Below, in pieces: positions 7,204 through 13,441 of a stretch of DNA of 17,629 nt. Source of the DNA: an uncultured Clostridia bacterium (GTDB taxonomy: Bacteria; Bacillota; Clostridia; Christensenellales; Aristaeellaceae). How positions within the stretch are numbered: the stretch's first letter is position 1; each line of letters starts with the position of its first letter. The stretch is from NCBI GenBank assembly GCA_934663595.1, contig CAKUKM010000043.1:1-17629 (forward strand). The letters run 5' to 3'. The notes beneath the pieces were generated by a model. It was not told the origin of the DNA and searched no databases. It worked only from the letters and a program-made list of their open reading frames with translations. The position numbers and the translations under genes are program-made.

Positions 7204-8114
7204 TTTCGCCCCTGTTCCTGTTTTTGAATCGATAAATAAGTGATTATCGCGCCCACCAGCGCGCAGACCGACAGTATAAGCACGCCCCAGAAGCTCCCGG
7301 CCAGCGCCGCAGCCAGCGCACCGAGCAGAAACGCCGGCGCAATGCAGCCGCGCCGTTTGTCCCTCGCGCGCGCAAAAAGCAGAACCGCAACCGCAAGCGC
7401 GGCGAGAAGACTGAGCAGCTGGCTTACGCGAACGCTTCCCAGATACAGACTGTCCGTGCGCAGCCCCTCGACAACGCCGCGTTCGAGCGCATAGAGCAGC
7501 AGATACGCAAAAAAGATATCGCCCGTGCGGGTGAATTTCTTCCTTTTCTCCATCCGAAGAATCGCAATCACGATGCCCAGGCACCAGATCGATTCATAAA
7601 AGAACGTCGCATAATGCCATGTGCCCGCGATATTGACCGCGTTCGGGAAGAACTGCGCGCGGGGATTGAGCACCTCCGCGCCGTAGGCCTCCTGATTTAC
7701 GAAATTGCCCCAGCGGCCGATCGCCTGACCCAGCGCGATCGACGGCGCGGCGAGATCGCCCAGGCGCAGAAACGCGATTTTCTTTTTTTTCGCATAGAGG
7801 AATCCGGCCAGCGCGCCGGCGAGAATGCCGCCATAAATCGCCATGCCGCCCTCCCAGATCGCAAATACCTTCCACCACGGGCCGGAGGCGTAGGCGTCCA
7901 GCGAAAACAGCACGTAATACGCGCGCGCGCCGATCAGCGCGGCGGGAATGCAGGCAAGCGACAGATCGATCGTCGTATCGGCGGGCAGGCCCAGCGCCCT
8001 TTCGCGCCGAATGGCGAGCAGCACGCCCAGCAGAATTCCCGTCACGATCAGCAGACCGTAGAAGTGAATCTGTAGGCCGAACAGCGTAATCGCCGTTCGA
8101 GAAAACGAAATCAA
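7200..8114 (-). CDS. lgt: Prolipoprotein diacylglyceryl transferase, with a C-terminal membrane extension
   Basis: This polytopic membrane enzyme moves diacylglyceryl from phosphatidylglycerol to the lipobox cysteine of prolipoproteins, the first step of lipoprotein maturation. The family signature GRWGNFVNQEAYG is intact, together with IHFYGLLIV near the N-terminus, AIYGGI, and the late helix LLYALERGVVEGLRTDS. A longer frame begins with TTG at 8171, but that codon lies in the -35 box of the gene's own promoter. The start is therefore placed at TTG 8114 (MISFSRTAITLFG, 304 residues), 9-10 bases after a GGAGG. After the usual final segment (SQLLSLLAALAVAVLLFARARDKRR) a further stretch of about 50 residues with two hydrophobic helices follows, which most Lgt proteins lack. 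The LspA partner enzyme is at 12977. Confidence 0.92.
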   Translation of the reverse strand: MISFSRTAITLFGLQIHFYGLLIVTGILLGVLLAIRRERALGLPADTTIDLSLACIPAALIGARAYYVLFSLDAYASGPWWKVFAIWEGGMAIYGGILAGALAGFLYAKKKKIAFLRLGDLAAPSIALGQAIGRWGNFVNQEAYGAEVLNPRAQFFPNAVNIAGTWHYATFFYESIWCLGIVIAILRMEKRKKFTRTGDIFFAYLLLYALERGVVEGLRTDSLYLGSVRVSQLLSLLAALAVAVLLFARARDKRRGCIAPAFLLGALAAALAGSFWGVLILSVCALVGAIITYLSIQKQEQGRK

Positions 8115-8141
8115 ACCGCAAATCCCTCCAATCTTGCCCTC

Positions 8142-8171
8142 ATTATAATCATTTTGGCATGGAAATGTCAA
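8142..8171 (-). promoter_or_regulatory. Promoter of lgt-pncB
   Basis: On the minus strand a perfect TTGACA (8166-8171) and a perfect TATAAT (8142-8147) are 18 bases apart. The transcript would start near 8135, about 20 bases before the TTG start of lgt at 8114, giving a short leader with its GGAGG. It lies back-to-back with the division-cluster promoter. Confidence 0.9.
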
Positions 8172-8181
8172 TACATTCGGA

Positions 8182-8210
8182 TTGCCTTCAGAACAAATTG
8201 CGGTTATAAT
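8182..8210 (+). promoter_or_regulatory. Promoter of the HlyD-like / yggS / sepF / ylmGH cluster
   Basis: TTGCCT (8182-8187) and TATAAT (8205-8210) are 17 bases apart, followed by a leader of about 70 bases to ATG 8289. The -35 boxes of this promoter and the lgt promoter are only about 10 bases apart, so the two could compete for polymerase. Confidence 0.8.
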
Positions 8211-8288
8211 AAAGAATAGTATGGTCGATTATGCGCATCGCTATCCGCGCTGCGCCCTGGATACAGCATTCTGTTTGGAGAAGAATCA

Positions 8289-9470
8289 ATGCGAAGGAGA
8301 AGAGTCAAGCCCCGGTTTTATGTGTTCCTGCTGGCAATTCTGGTGGGCGCGTTCTTTCTCGTGCGCGCGCTGACCGGCGGAAGAAGCGAAACGGACGTCG
8401 TATTTCTGTGGAGCTCCGCGCTGGAAAAGAGCATGCCGTGCGTGATCATTCGCGAGGAAAGCGTCGTGCAGTCCGATTCGGTCGTGCGAGTGGAATACGT
8501 CGCGAAGGAGAACACCGAAATCGCGCAGGGTGATACGATCGCAAATTTCTATACCACCGGCTATTCGGAGAGCCTGCTGACCAAGCTGGAAAGCACCCGC
8601 GCGAACATTCAGGCGTATCACAAGACGCTGCTGGGCACGATCGTGGACAACGATCTGGAGCGGCTGGACACGATTATCGATATGACGGCGGTGGATTTCA
8701 AGAATTTCGCCACCCGCCAGACCCGCGGAAATCTGCAGACCGTGATCGAGCAGCTCGAAACCGCGATGGTGAACCGCCAGGAATACCTGCGCCAGAACAA
8801 GCGCGACGATACGAAGCTCACGAAGCTCTACGACGAGGAAAACACGCGCCTGAACAGCATTCAGTCGTGGCGCACGCAGTCGCAGGCGGCGGAGGGCGGC
8901 GTGGTGTCGTTCTATCTGGACGGCTATGAGCGCGATCTCACGCCCGACACGATGAGCTCGCTTGCGCCGGCGGATATCCAGCGCGTGCTGCGCGGCGAGG
9001 ATATCGGAACGAAGGCCGAGATCCAGAAAAACGGCATTTACCGCATCGTGAATCAGGACAAATGGTATGTCGCGATCGTCAGCGACGCGACGACGTGGAA
9101 CCCGGTCGTGGGCCAGGACACGTGGTATCTGCAGATCGAGGGCTTTGAGGATCTGCGCTACAGCGCGTCGGTCGTGAGCGTTCAGAAGACGAACGATTCG
9201 ATGATGGCGATTTTTGAAATCGATCAGCCGCTCGGCCCGCTGATTTATCAGCGCACCGGCCGCGCGACGATGAGCATTTCGCTGTCCAGCCTCGCCGTCA
9301 GCGAGCGCGCGCTGGACAAGCAGAACGGCCAGGTGGGCGTTTGGCTCAACGACGTGCCCGGCGGAACGTTCGTTCCCGTCGAGGTGCTGGACGTGAACAA
9401 TGGAAACGCGCTGATTCAGACGCAGGTGGACGGCGTGCTGCAGCCCGGCGCGCAGCTTCTGATTAAATAA
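8289..9470 (+). CDS. HlyD-like membrane-anchored protein of the division cluster
   Basis: The 393-residue protein starts with basic residues (MRRRRVKPR) and one membrane helix at about 10-28, so most of it should be outside the membrane. Residues about 50-90 look like half of a lipoyl/barrel-sandwich domain. A long helical, probably coiled-coil stretch covers about 92-195. A second beta-rich half begins at AEGGVVSFYLDGYE, and a beta-barrel-like end finishes with DGVLQPGAQLLIK. This is the layout of HlyD/membrane-fusion proteins, which normally work with an exporter, but none is present here. Its place at the head of yggS-sepF-ylmGH-divIVA, sharing their promoter, suggests an envelope or division-linked role, which is inference. 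The start is supported by GGAG at 8277-8280. Substrate and partner are unknown. Confidence 0.7.
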   Translation: MRRRRVKPRFYVFLLAILVGAFFLVRALTGGRSETDVVFLWSSALEKSMPCVIIREESVVQSDSVVRVEYVAKENTEIAQGDTIANFYTTGYSESLLTKLESTRANIQAYHKTLLGTIVDNDLERLDTIIDMTAVDFKNFATRQTRGNLQTVIEQLETAMVNRQEYLRQNKRDDTKLTKLYDEENTRLNSIQSWRTQSQAAEGGVVSFYLDGYERDLTPDTMSSLAPADIQRVLRGEDIGTKAEIQKNGIYRIVNQDKWYVAIVSDATTWNPVVGQDTWYLQIEGFEDLRYSASVVSVQKTNDSMMAIFEIDQPLGPLIYQRTGRATMSISLSSLAVSERALDKQNGQVGVWLNDVPGGTFVPVEVLDVNNGNALIQTQVDGVLQPGAQLLIK

Positions 9471-9482
9471 GGAGAGATCGAT

Positions 9483-10172
9483 ATGGCGGACAGCCTCGAG
9501 AAAAATATCGCGCTCTGGCGCGAGAGAATCGGCAACGCCTCGGCAAAATGGGGCGGAGCGGAGATCTGCGCCGTGACCAAAACCGTGGATGTGGACACGA
9601 TCAACCGCGCCTATGCCGCGGGCATTCGCGTAATCGGCGAAAATCGCGTTCAGGAAATGAATGAAAAGGTGGAGTGCCTGCATCCGGGCTTCGAGCTGCA
9701 CATGATCGGCGCGCTGCAGACCAACAAGGTAAAGATGCTGCCGGAGCGGGTGAAAATGGTGCAGTCGGTGGATCGGCCGGCGCTCGCGGAGGCGCTGGAG
9801 AAGCGCCAGGCGCAGCAGGGCGCGGATCTGCCGGTTCTGATCGAGGTCAATATTGCGAAGGAGCCGCAGAAGAGCGGCGTATATGTGGAAGAGCTCCGGC
9901 CGCTGCTGGAAAAAATCGCGCAAATGGAGCGCCTTACCGTTCAGGGACTGATGACGGTGATGCCCGCGGCGGACGATCCGGAGACGATTCGACCGCTGTT
10001 TCGCGAAATGCGCGCGCTGTTTGAGCAAATCCGCGATTGGCAGATTCCGCGCGTTCAGATGAACGTGCTGTCCATGGGAATGTCGCACGATTGCATTGTG
10101 GCGGCCGAAGAGGGCGCGACGATGGTTCGCCTGGGGCGCGCGCTGTTCGGCGAGCGCCCGGCAAGGCCCTGA
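9483..10172 (+). CDS. yggS: YggS/YlmE family PLP-binding protein
   Basis: The 229-residue protein carries pyridoxal 5'-phosphate and is associated with vitamin B6 and amino-acid homeostasis; no catalytic reaction is established for the family. It is a single TIM-barrel domain like the N-terminal part of alanine racemase. K33 in CAVTKTVDVD is the expected PLP lysine. Other hallmarks are VIGENRVQEM, MIGALQTNKVK, VNIAKEPQKSG, QGLMTVMP and LSMGMSHDCIVAAEEGATMV, ending with VRLGRALFGERP. GGAGAG at 9471-9476 sets the start. It lies 12 bases after the HlyD-like gene and 35 bases before sepF, the usual Firmicutes order (ylmE-sepF). Confidence 0.95.
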   Translation: MADSLEKNIALWRERIGNASAKWGGAEICAVTKTVDVDTINRAYAAGIRVIGENRVQEMNEKVECLHPGFELHMIGALQTNKVKMLPERVKMVQSVDRPALAEALEKRQAQQGADLPVLIEVNIAKEPQKSGVYVEELRPLLEKIAQMERLTVQGLMTVMPAADDPETIRPLFREMRALFEQIRDWQIPRVQMNVLSMGMSHDCIVAAEEGATMVRLGRALFGERPARP

Positions 10173-10207
10173 GGCGGCGCATACAAAAAGGTAAAGGGGA
10201 AACGGGA

Positions 10208-10894
10208 ATGTCTCTGTTCAAGAAGGGAAAAGGCGGTTTTAATAGAGTATTGAATCTCATCGGCCTCGAGGACGACGATCGGCAGCCGGAGCAGCCCGCG
10301 CAGAGCGCGCAGGGCGCCTATTCCGCGGGAAATTACGGCAGCGGGTCGACCTACGTTCCGCAGAGCCGGAGAGGCGCGCAGCGAAGCGTTCCGCAGATGC
10401 GCAGCATCCCCGCGCAGGCCGGGAGAAGCCAGCCGCGGCGCACCTACGGCTCGGACGATTATGTCCCCGGCGCGTCCGCCCGCCGCAGCGATTACGATGC
10501 GGGCAATTATGAATCGCGCGCCTCGGAATGGGATCAGCCGCGCCGGAGCGCAGAAGCGCCGCGCACGCGGTCCCGCTTTGAAGAGGAGCCGCCGCGCGCC
10601 GCCGCGCCCGCGCCGCGCATGCGCCCGGTCGTGCGCCAGCAGAAAACCGTGATGCGCACGCTGACTTCGCTGGAGGACTGCTGCGATCTGATCGACGAGC
10701 TGATTGATCACACCACGATCGTGCTGACCATGGGCACGGACGACGAGCGCACGCTGCAGCGCGCGGTGGATACGCTGTCGGGCGCGGTGTATGCGCTGCA
10801 CGCGACGATTCGCAAGGCCTCCGAGACGACGTATCTGCTCGCGCCCGAGGGCGTGGAGGTCAATACGTCGTATATGGGCCGCGATCGCTATTGA
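10208..10894 (+). CDS. sepF: Cell division protein SepF, with a long linker
   Basis: SepF anchors FtsZ filaments to the membrane and polymerises into arcs at the septum. The N-terminus MSLFKKGKGGFNRVLNLIG is a plausible amphipathic membrane-binding helix. Residues about 25-140 form a low-complexity linker rich in Arg, Ser, Ala, Pro and Tyr (SDDYV, SDYDAGNYES and similar motifs). The conserved C-terminal domain (about 145-228) has LEDCCDLIDELIDHTTIVLTM-like packing and ends YLLAPEGVEV. The total of 228 residues is longer than the ~150 of Bacillus subtilis SepF, all of it in the linker. ATG 10208 is preferred over the upstream in-frame start (10037, inside yggS) because of AAGGGGA at 10194-10200, seven bases before it. 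Confidence 0.93.
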   Translation: MSLFKKGKGGFNRVLNLIGLEDDDRQPEQPAQSAQGAYSAGNYGSGSTYVPQSRRGAQRSVPQMRSIPAQAGRSQPRRTYGSDDYVPGASARRSDYDAGNYESRASEWDQPRRSAEAPRTRSRFEEEPPRAAAPAPRMRPVVRQQKTVMRTLTSLEDCCDLIDELIDHTTIVLTMGTDDERTLQRAVDTLSGAVYALHATIRKASETTYLLAPEGVEVNTSYMGRDRY

Positions 10895-10913
10895 CGCTGC
10901 GGAGGCGATAGAG

Positions 10914-11189
10914 ATGATTTTGAATCGACTGATGAGCCTGATTTTCAGGCTGCTCGATATCGCGTCCGGCGCGATGTTTGTGTTCTGCATTCTCACGTGG
11001 ATCGCCCCGGCCGCGCCGCTGACGGACTGGCTGCGCAGACTGCTCGATCCGCTGGTCGCGCCGTTTCGGCCGCTGGCGCGCAAGGCCGTGCTGCGCTGGG
11101 GCGCGCGGGTGGACCTTTCGTATTTCTTCGCGATGATTGCCATTCAGCTCGTGCGATGGCTGATTGCGCGATTGTACTGGCTTTTCTAA
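10914..11189 (+). CDS. ylmG: YggT/YlmG family membrane protein
   Basis: The 91-residue protein has two hydrophobic helices. The first (about 5-28, ending in CILTWIAP) is followed by a short loop with LLDPLVAPFRPL, the family's most conserved segment. The second (about 68-88) is near the C-terminus, before a WLF end. The family sits beside sepF across Firmicutes and cyanobacteria and is linked to division, but its biochemical role is not settled. The start at 10914 follows GGAGG at 10901-10905 with an 8-base gap. A longer frame from 10791 overlaps sepF and has no such signal. Confidence 0.9.
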   Translation: MILNRLMSLIFRLLDIASGAMFVFCILTWIAPAAPLTDWLRRLLDPLVAPFRPLARKAVLRWGARVDLSYFFAMIAIQLVRWLIARLYWLF

Positions 11190-11921
11190 ATGGACGCGAA
11201 GAACCGCTATCGCGAGCTGGCGCTGCGCGCGCTGCACCGCGATTGCGCGCAGTTCACGCGCTTTGTCGATCCGGCGGAGCAGAATCAGGTGCGTGCTGCG
11301 GCGAACGCCGCGGGAGTCAGCGCTGCGTTTTGCGGCGGATATCCGGATGCGGAGCGATGCATCGCCGCGTTTTATCTGGAAACGGAGCCGGCGGAATATC
11401 CGATCGAGGCCGTCGAGGTGCGCTGGAACACCAAATTTGCCTCCGTGGGCCATCGTGATCTGATGGGCGCGGTCATGGCGCTCGGGCTGGAGCGGGAGAC
11501 GCTGGGCGATATCTGCATGGGCCGGGAGGATGGCGTCGCCTATGTGTTCTGCGTTCCGGAAATGACGGATTATTTGATCAGCGCGCTGGAATCGGCGGGC
11601 CGCGCGAGCGTAAAGCTCAGTCGCGCGCGGGAGATTCTGATCGCTCCGCCGGAGGGCAGCGAGCTGCGCGCGACGGTGAATGCGCTGCGGCTGGACGCGG
11701 TGCTGGCGGCAGGCTGGAAAATGTCGCGCTCCGAGGCGCAGAAGCTGATCGAGGCGGGGCTGGTCAAGCTCAATCACGCGGAGGAAACGCGGGCGGATCG
11801 GAAGCTGGAGTCGGGCGCGCTGATTTCGGTGCGCGGATACGGGCGTTTGCTCGTTCGGAAAATCGAGGGCGAAACGCGCCGCGGCCGCATTGCCGTTCAG
11901 CTGTTTCGGTATGGAAAGTAA
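11190..11921 (+). CDS. ylmH: YlmH family S4-domain RNA-binding protein
   Basis: The 243-residue protein has an N-terminal alpha/beta region typical of YlmH and a C-terminal S4 RNA-binding domain at about 168-225 (LRLDAVLAAGWKMSRSEAQKL, then GLVKLNH and ISVRGYGR). Family members bind the large ribosomal subunit and are linked to ribosome quality control. The ATG follows the ylmG stop directly (TAA 11187-11189, ATG 11190). No Shine-Dalgarno is visible in the preceding bases, so translation probably depends on coupling to ylmG. The order sepF-ylmG-ylmH-divIVA is conserved in Firmicutes. Confidence 0.9.
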   Translation: MDAKNRYRELALRALHRDCAQFTRFVDPAEQNQVRAAANAAGVSAAFCGGYPDAERCIAAFYLETEPAEYPIEAVEVRWNTKFASVGHRDLMGAVMALGLERETLGDICMGREDGVAYVFCVPEMTDYLISALESAGRASVKLSRAREILIAPPEGSELRATVNALRLDAVLAAGWKMSRSEAQKLIEAGLVKLNHAEETRADRKLESGALISVRGYGRLLVRKIEGETRRGRIAVQLFRYGK

Positions 11922-11942
11922 AGAAAATCGGACAAATTTGTG

Positions 11943-11975
11943 TTTCGGCAGGAGTTGTGAAGCGACCTGTCGAAA
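11943..11975 (+). other. Hairpin between ylmH and divIVA
   Basis: The arms 11943-11952 (TTTCGGCAGG) and 11966-11975 (CCTGTCGAAA) pair over 10 bp with one G-U and a 13-base loop, 22 bases after the ylmH stop. No U-tract follows, so this is not a standard terminator. It could be an RNA processing or stability element that separates divIVA expression from the upstream genes, or an operator. No confident independent divIVA promoter was found in 11922-12044. Confidence 0.45.
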
Positions 11976-12044
11976 AAGAGAATATGGATGCCTCTATGCG
12001 ATTTGAATTCGCATGAAATGCAATCACGAAAGGAAGATATGAGT

Positions 12045-12593
12045 ATGGCAATCAGCGTTAAGGACATTCAGGAAAAGGAGTTTCCCACCCAGGCGAATGG
12101 CTACGCCGTGGAACAGGTTGATGATTTCCTCGATGAAATCGCCGGACAGCTTGGCACGCTGATTCGTGAAAACCTCGCGTTGGTCGGCCAGGTGAAGAAG
12201 CTCGAGGAGGAGCTGGCGGACAGCCGCAAGGCGGCGGAGGACGCGAAGGCGAAGACCCCGGATTTCAACGAGGCGGGCTATTTCAAGAATCTGGAATCCG
12301 CGATGCGCGAATCCCTGATCGGCGCGCAGCGTCTGGCCGACGAGACGAAGACCCAGGCCAAGGCCGAGGCGGACGAGCTGGTTCGCAAGGCGCAGGAAGA
12401 GGCCGAGCAGACCGTGAAGGATGCGACCGCGCAGGCCGAAGCGGTGACCGAGCGCGCGAACGGCGACGTCGCTGCCGCGAAGGAGGAATATGAAAAGCTC
12501 CGCGCGTCGGCCGAGGAATATCGCGCCGCGTTCCGCAAGCTCATCGAAGCGCAGCTGCAGACGCTCAAGGCGAACGACCTGCTGTTTAAGTAA
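12045..12593 (+). CDS. divIVA: DivIVA-family coiled-coil protein
   Basis: The 182-residue protein has the DivIVA N-terminal domain (SVKDIQEKEFPTQANGYAVE then QVDDFLDEI) followed by coiled coil from about residue 25 to the end, with many Ala, Glu and Lys. DivIVA proteins self-assemble at negatively curved membrane and mark poles and septa. In B. subtilis, Phe17 and Arg18 in the crossed loop insert into the membrane. Here the aligned positions are A17 and N18, an unusual change. ATG 12045 is favoured because AGGAAG (12031-12036) is 8 bases away; ATG 12039 is too close and the upstream ATG 11988 lacks a site. It is the last gene before a terminator. Confidence 0.92.
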   Translation: MAISVKDIQEKEFPTQANGYAVEQVDDFLDEIAGQLGTLIRENLALVGQVKKLEEELADSRKAAEDAKAKTPDFNEAGYFKNLESAMRESLIGAQRLADETKTQAKAEADELVRKAQEEAEQTVKDATAQAEAVTERANGDVAAAKEEYEKLRASAEEYRAAFRKLIEAQLQTLKANDLLFK

Positions 12594-12609
12594 GCAAGGC
12601 TGAAAACGA

Positions 12610-12638
12610 ATCCCCCGCGGTTACACGCGGGGGATTTT
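12610..12638 (+). terminator. Rho-independent terminator after divIVA
   Basis: A perfect 10-bp GC-rich stem (12610-12619 with 12626-12635) around a 6-base loop is followed by TTTT including the stem's last base. The U-run is short, so some read-through into the next operon is possible. That would help explain why no clear promoter is seen before the DUF5665 gene. Confidence 0.85.
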
Positions 12639-12726
12639 GGGTCGATCGGCGTATGGAAGCGCGCGCTTTCGGGAAAACTCCGCTTGGGATTTGACGGCTC
12701 TGCGCCGTAAAAGGGGGGGCGCTTGC

Positions 12727-12999
12727 ATGACCGAGCGAGAGAGCGAGCTGATCGCGAGGCTGACCGATACGCTCGAGCGGATGCATCTGGACGACTATTT
12801 GGAATACGTCAGCAACCGCAGGCGAATGATATTCAACAATCTCCTGTACGGCGCGCTGCGCGGGCTCGGGTTTACGCTGGGCTTTACCGTGCTCGGCGCG
12901 CTGGCGATCGTATTGATTCGCCATATCGTGGTGGAAAACATACCGGGAATCGGCGATTTTCTGGCGGAGGTCATTCATGAAATTGAAAAGCGCATGTAG
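12727..12999 (+). CDS. DUF5665 family small membrane protein
   Basis: The 90-residue protein has a polar N-terminal helix (TERESELIARLTDTLERM), then DDYLEYVSNRRRMIFNNLLYG, then one hydrophobic segment from about residue 45 to 68 (LRGLGFTLGFTVLGALAIVLI), and an amphipathic C-terminus (IPGIGDFLAEVIHEIEKRM). This matches the DUF5665 pattern of Clostridia. The family's function is unknown. The ATG follows a run of G's (12713-12719) by about 7 bases. Its last 23 bases overlap lspA, so the two are probably translationally coupled. No convincing promoter was found in 12639-12726. Confidence 0.8.
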   Translation: MTERESELIARLTDTLERMHLDDYLEYVSNRRRMIFNNLLYGALRGLGFTLGFTVLGALAIVLIRHIVVENIPGIGDFLAEVIHEIEKRM

Positions 13000-13441
13000 G
13001 GGCGGTTGGATCGCGCTGCTTGCGGCGGCGGCGGATCGCGCGAGCAAGGCGTGGATGTCCGGCCATTCGGGCGAAATTCCCGGGCTGGTTCGCTTTCGAA
13101 CGGTGCTGAATACCGGCGTGGCGTTCAGCTTTCTGGAAAACGCTGGCTGGGCGCTCGCGGCGTTTATCGCGGCGCTGGTCGTGGGCGTAACCGCGTGGCT
13201 GATGCTGGATGCGAATATGCCGCGGCTGCAGCGAATCGGTCTGTGGCTGATCGTGGGCGGCGGACTCGGCAATCTCTACGACCGGCTCGTCTATGGCGCG
13301 GTGATTGATTTTATCGAGGTCACGTTCGTGCGCTTCGCAGTATTCAACGTGGCGGATATTTGCATTTGCGTGGGCGCGGCGCTGGCGATGATCGCAATGC
13401 TGATGGAGGAGAAATACAAAAATGCCGGAAAAGCTGTTTGA
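12977..13441 (+). CDS. lspA: Lipoprotein signal peptidase (signal peptidase II)
   Basis: This membrane aspartic protease cuts the signal peptide from diacylglyceryl-modified prolipoproteins, the step after Lgt. At 154 residues it is a normal length with four hydrophobic segments. Motifs seen are DRASKAWM near the N-terminus, NTGVAFSFLE, GGGLGNLYDRLVYGAVIDFI and FNVADICI. D111 and D127 are the expected catalytic pair. The start follows GGAGG at 12966-12970 with a 6-base gap, inside the DUF5665 gene. The last 20 bases overlap the rluD start. The N-terminus is short and basic before the first helix. Confidence 0.95.
   Translation: MKLKSACRGGWIALLAAAADRASKAWMSGHSGEIPGLVRFRTVLNTGVAFSFLENAGWALAAFIAALVVGVTAWLMLDANMPRLQRIGLWLIVGGGLGNLYDRLVYGAVIDFIEVTFVRFAVFNVADICICVGAALAMIAMLMEEKYKNAGKAV

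Noticed and set aside
5749..7584. N-terminally extended pncB of 611 residues
   Set aside because: The first ~127 residues overlap lgt in another frame and are Arg/Cys-rich shadow. The conserved NAPRTase N-terminus begins at MMRNLTMMTDLYEL.
8286..10088. A 600-codon minus-strand frame across the HlyD-like gene and yggS
   Set aside because: It crosses two well-supported sense genes and their intergenic Shine-Dalgarno, and has His/Arg-rich shadow composition.
12639..12726. Possible promoter before the DUF5665 gene (TTGGGA or TTGACG with TAAAAG)
   Set aside because: Spacing and -10 match are poor. I could not separate it from chance, so it was not annotated.
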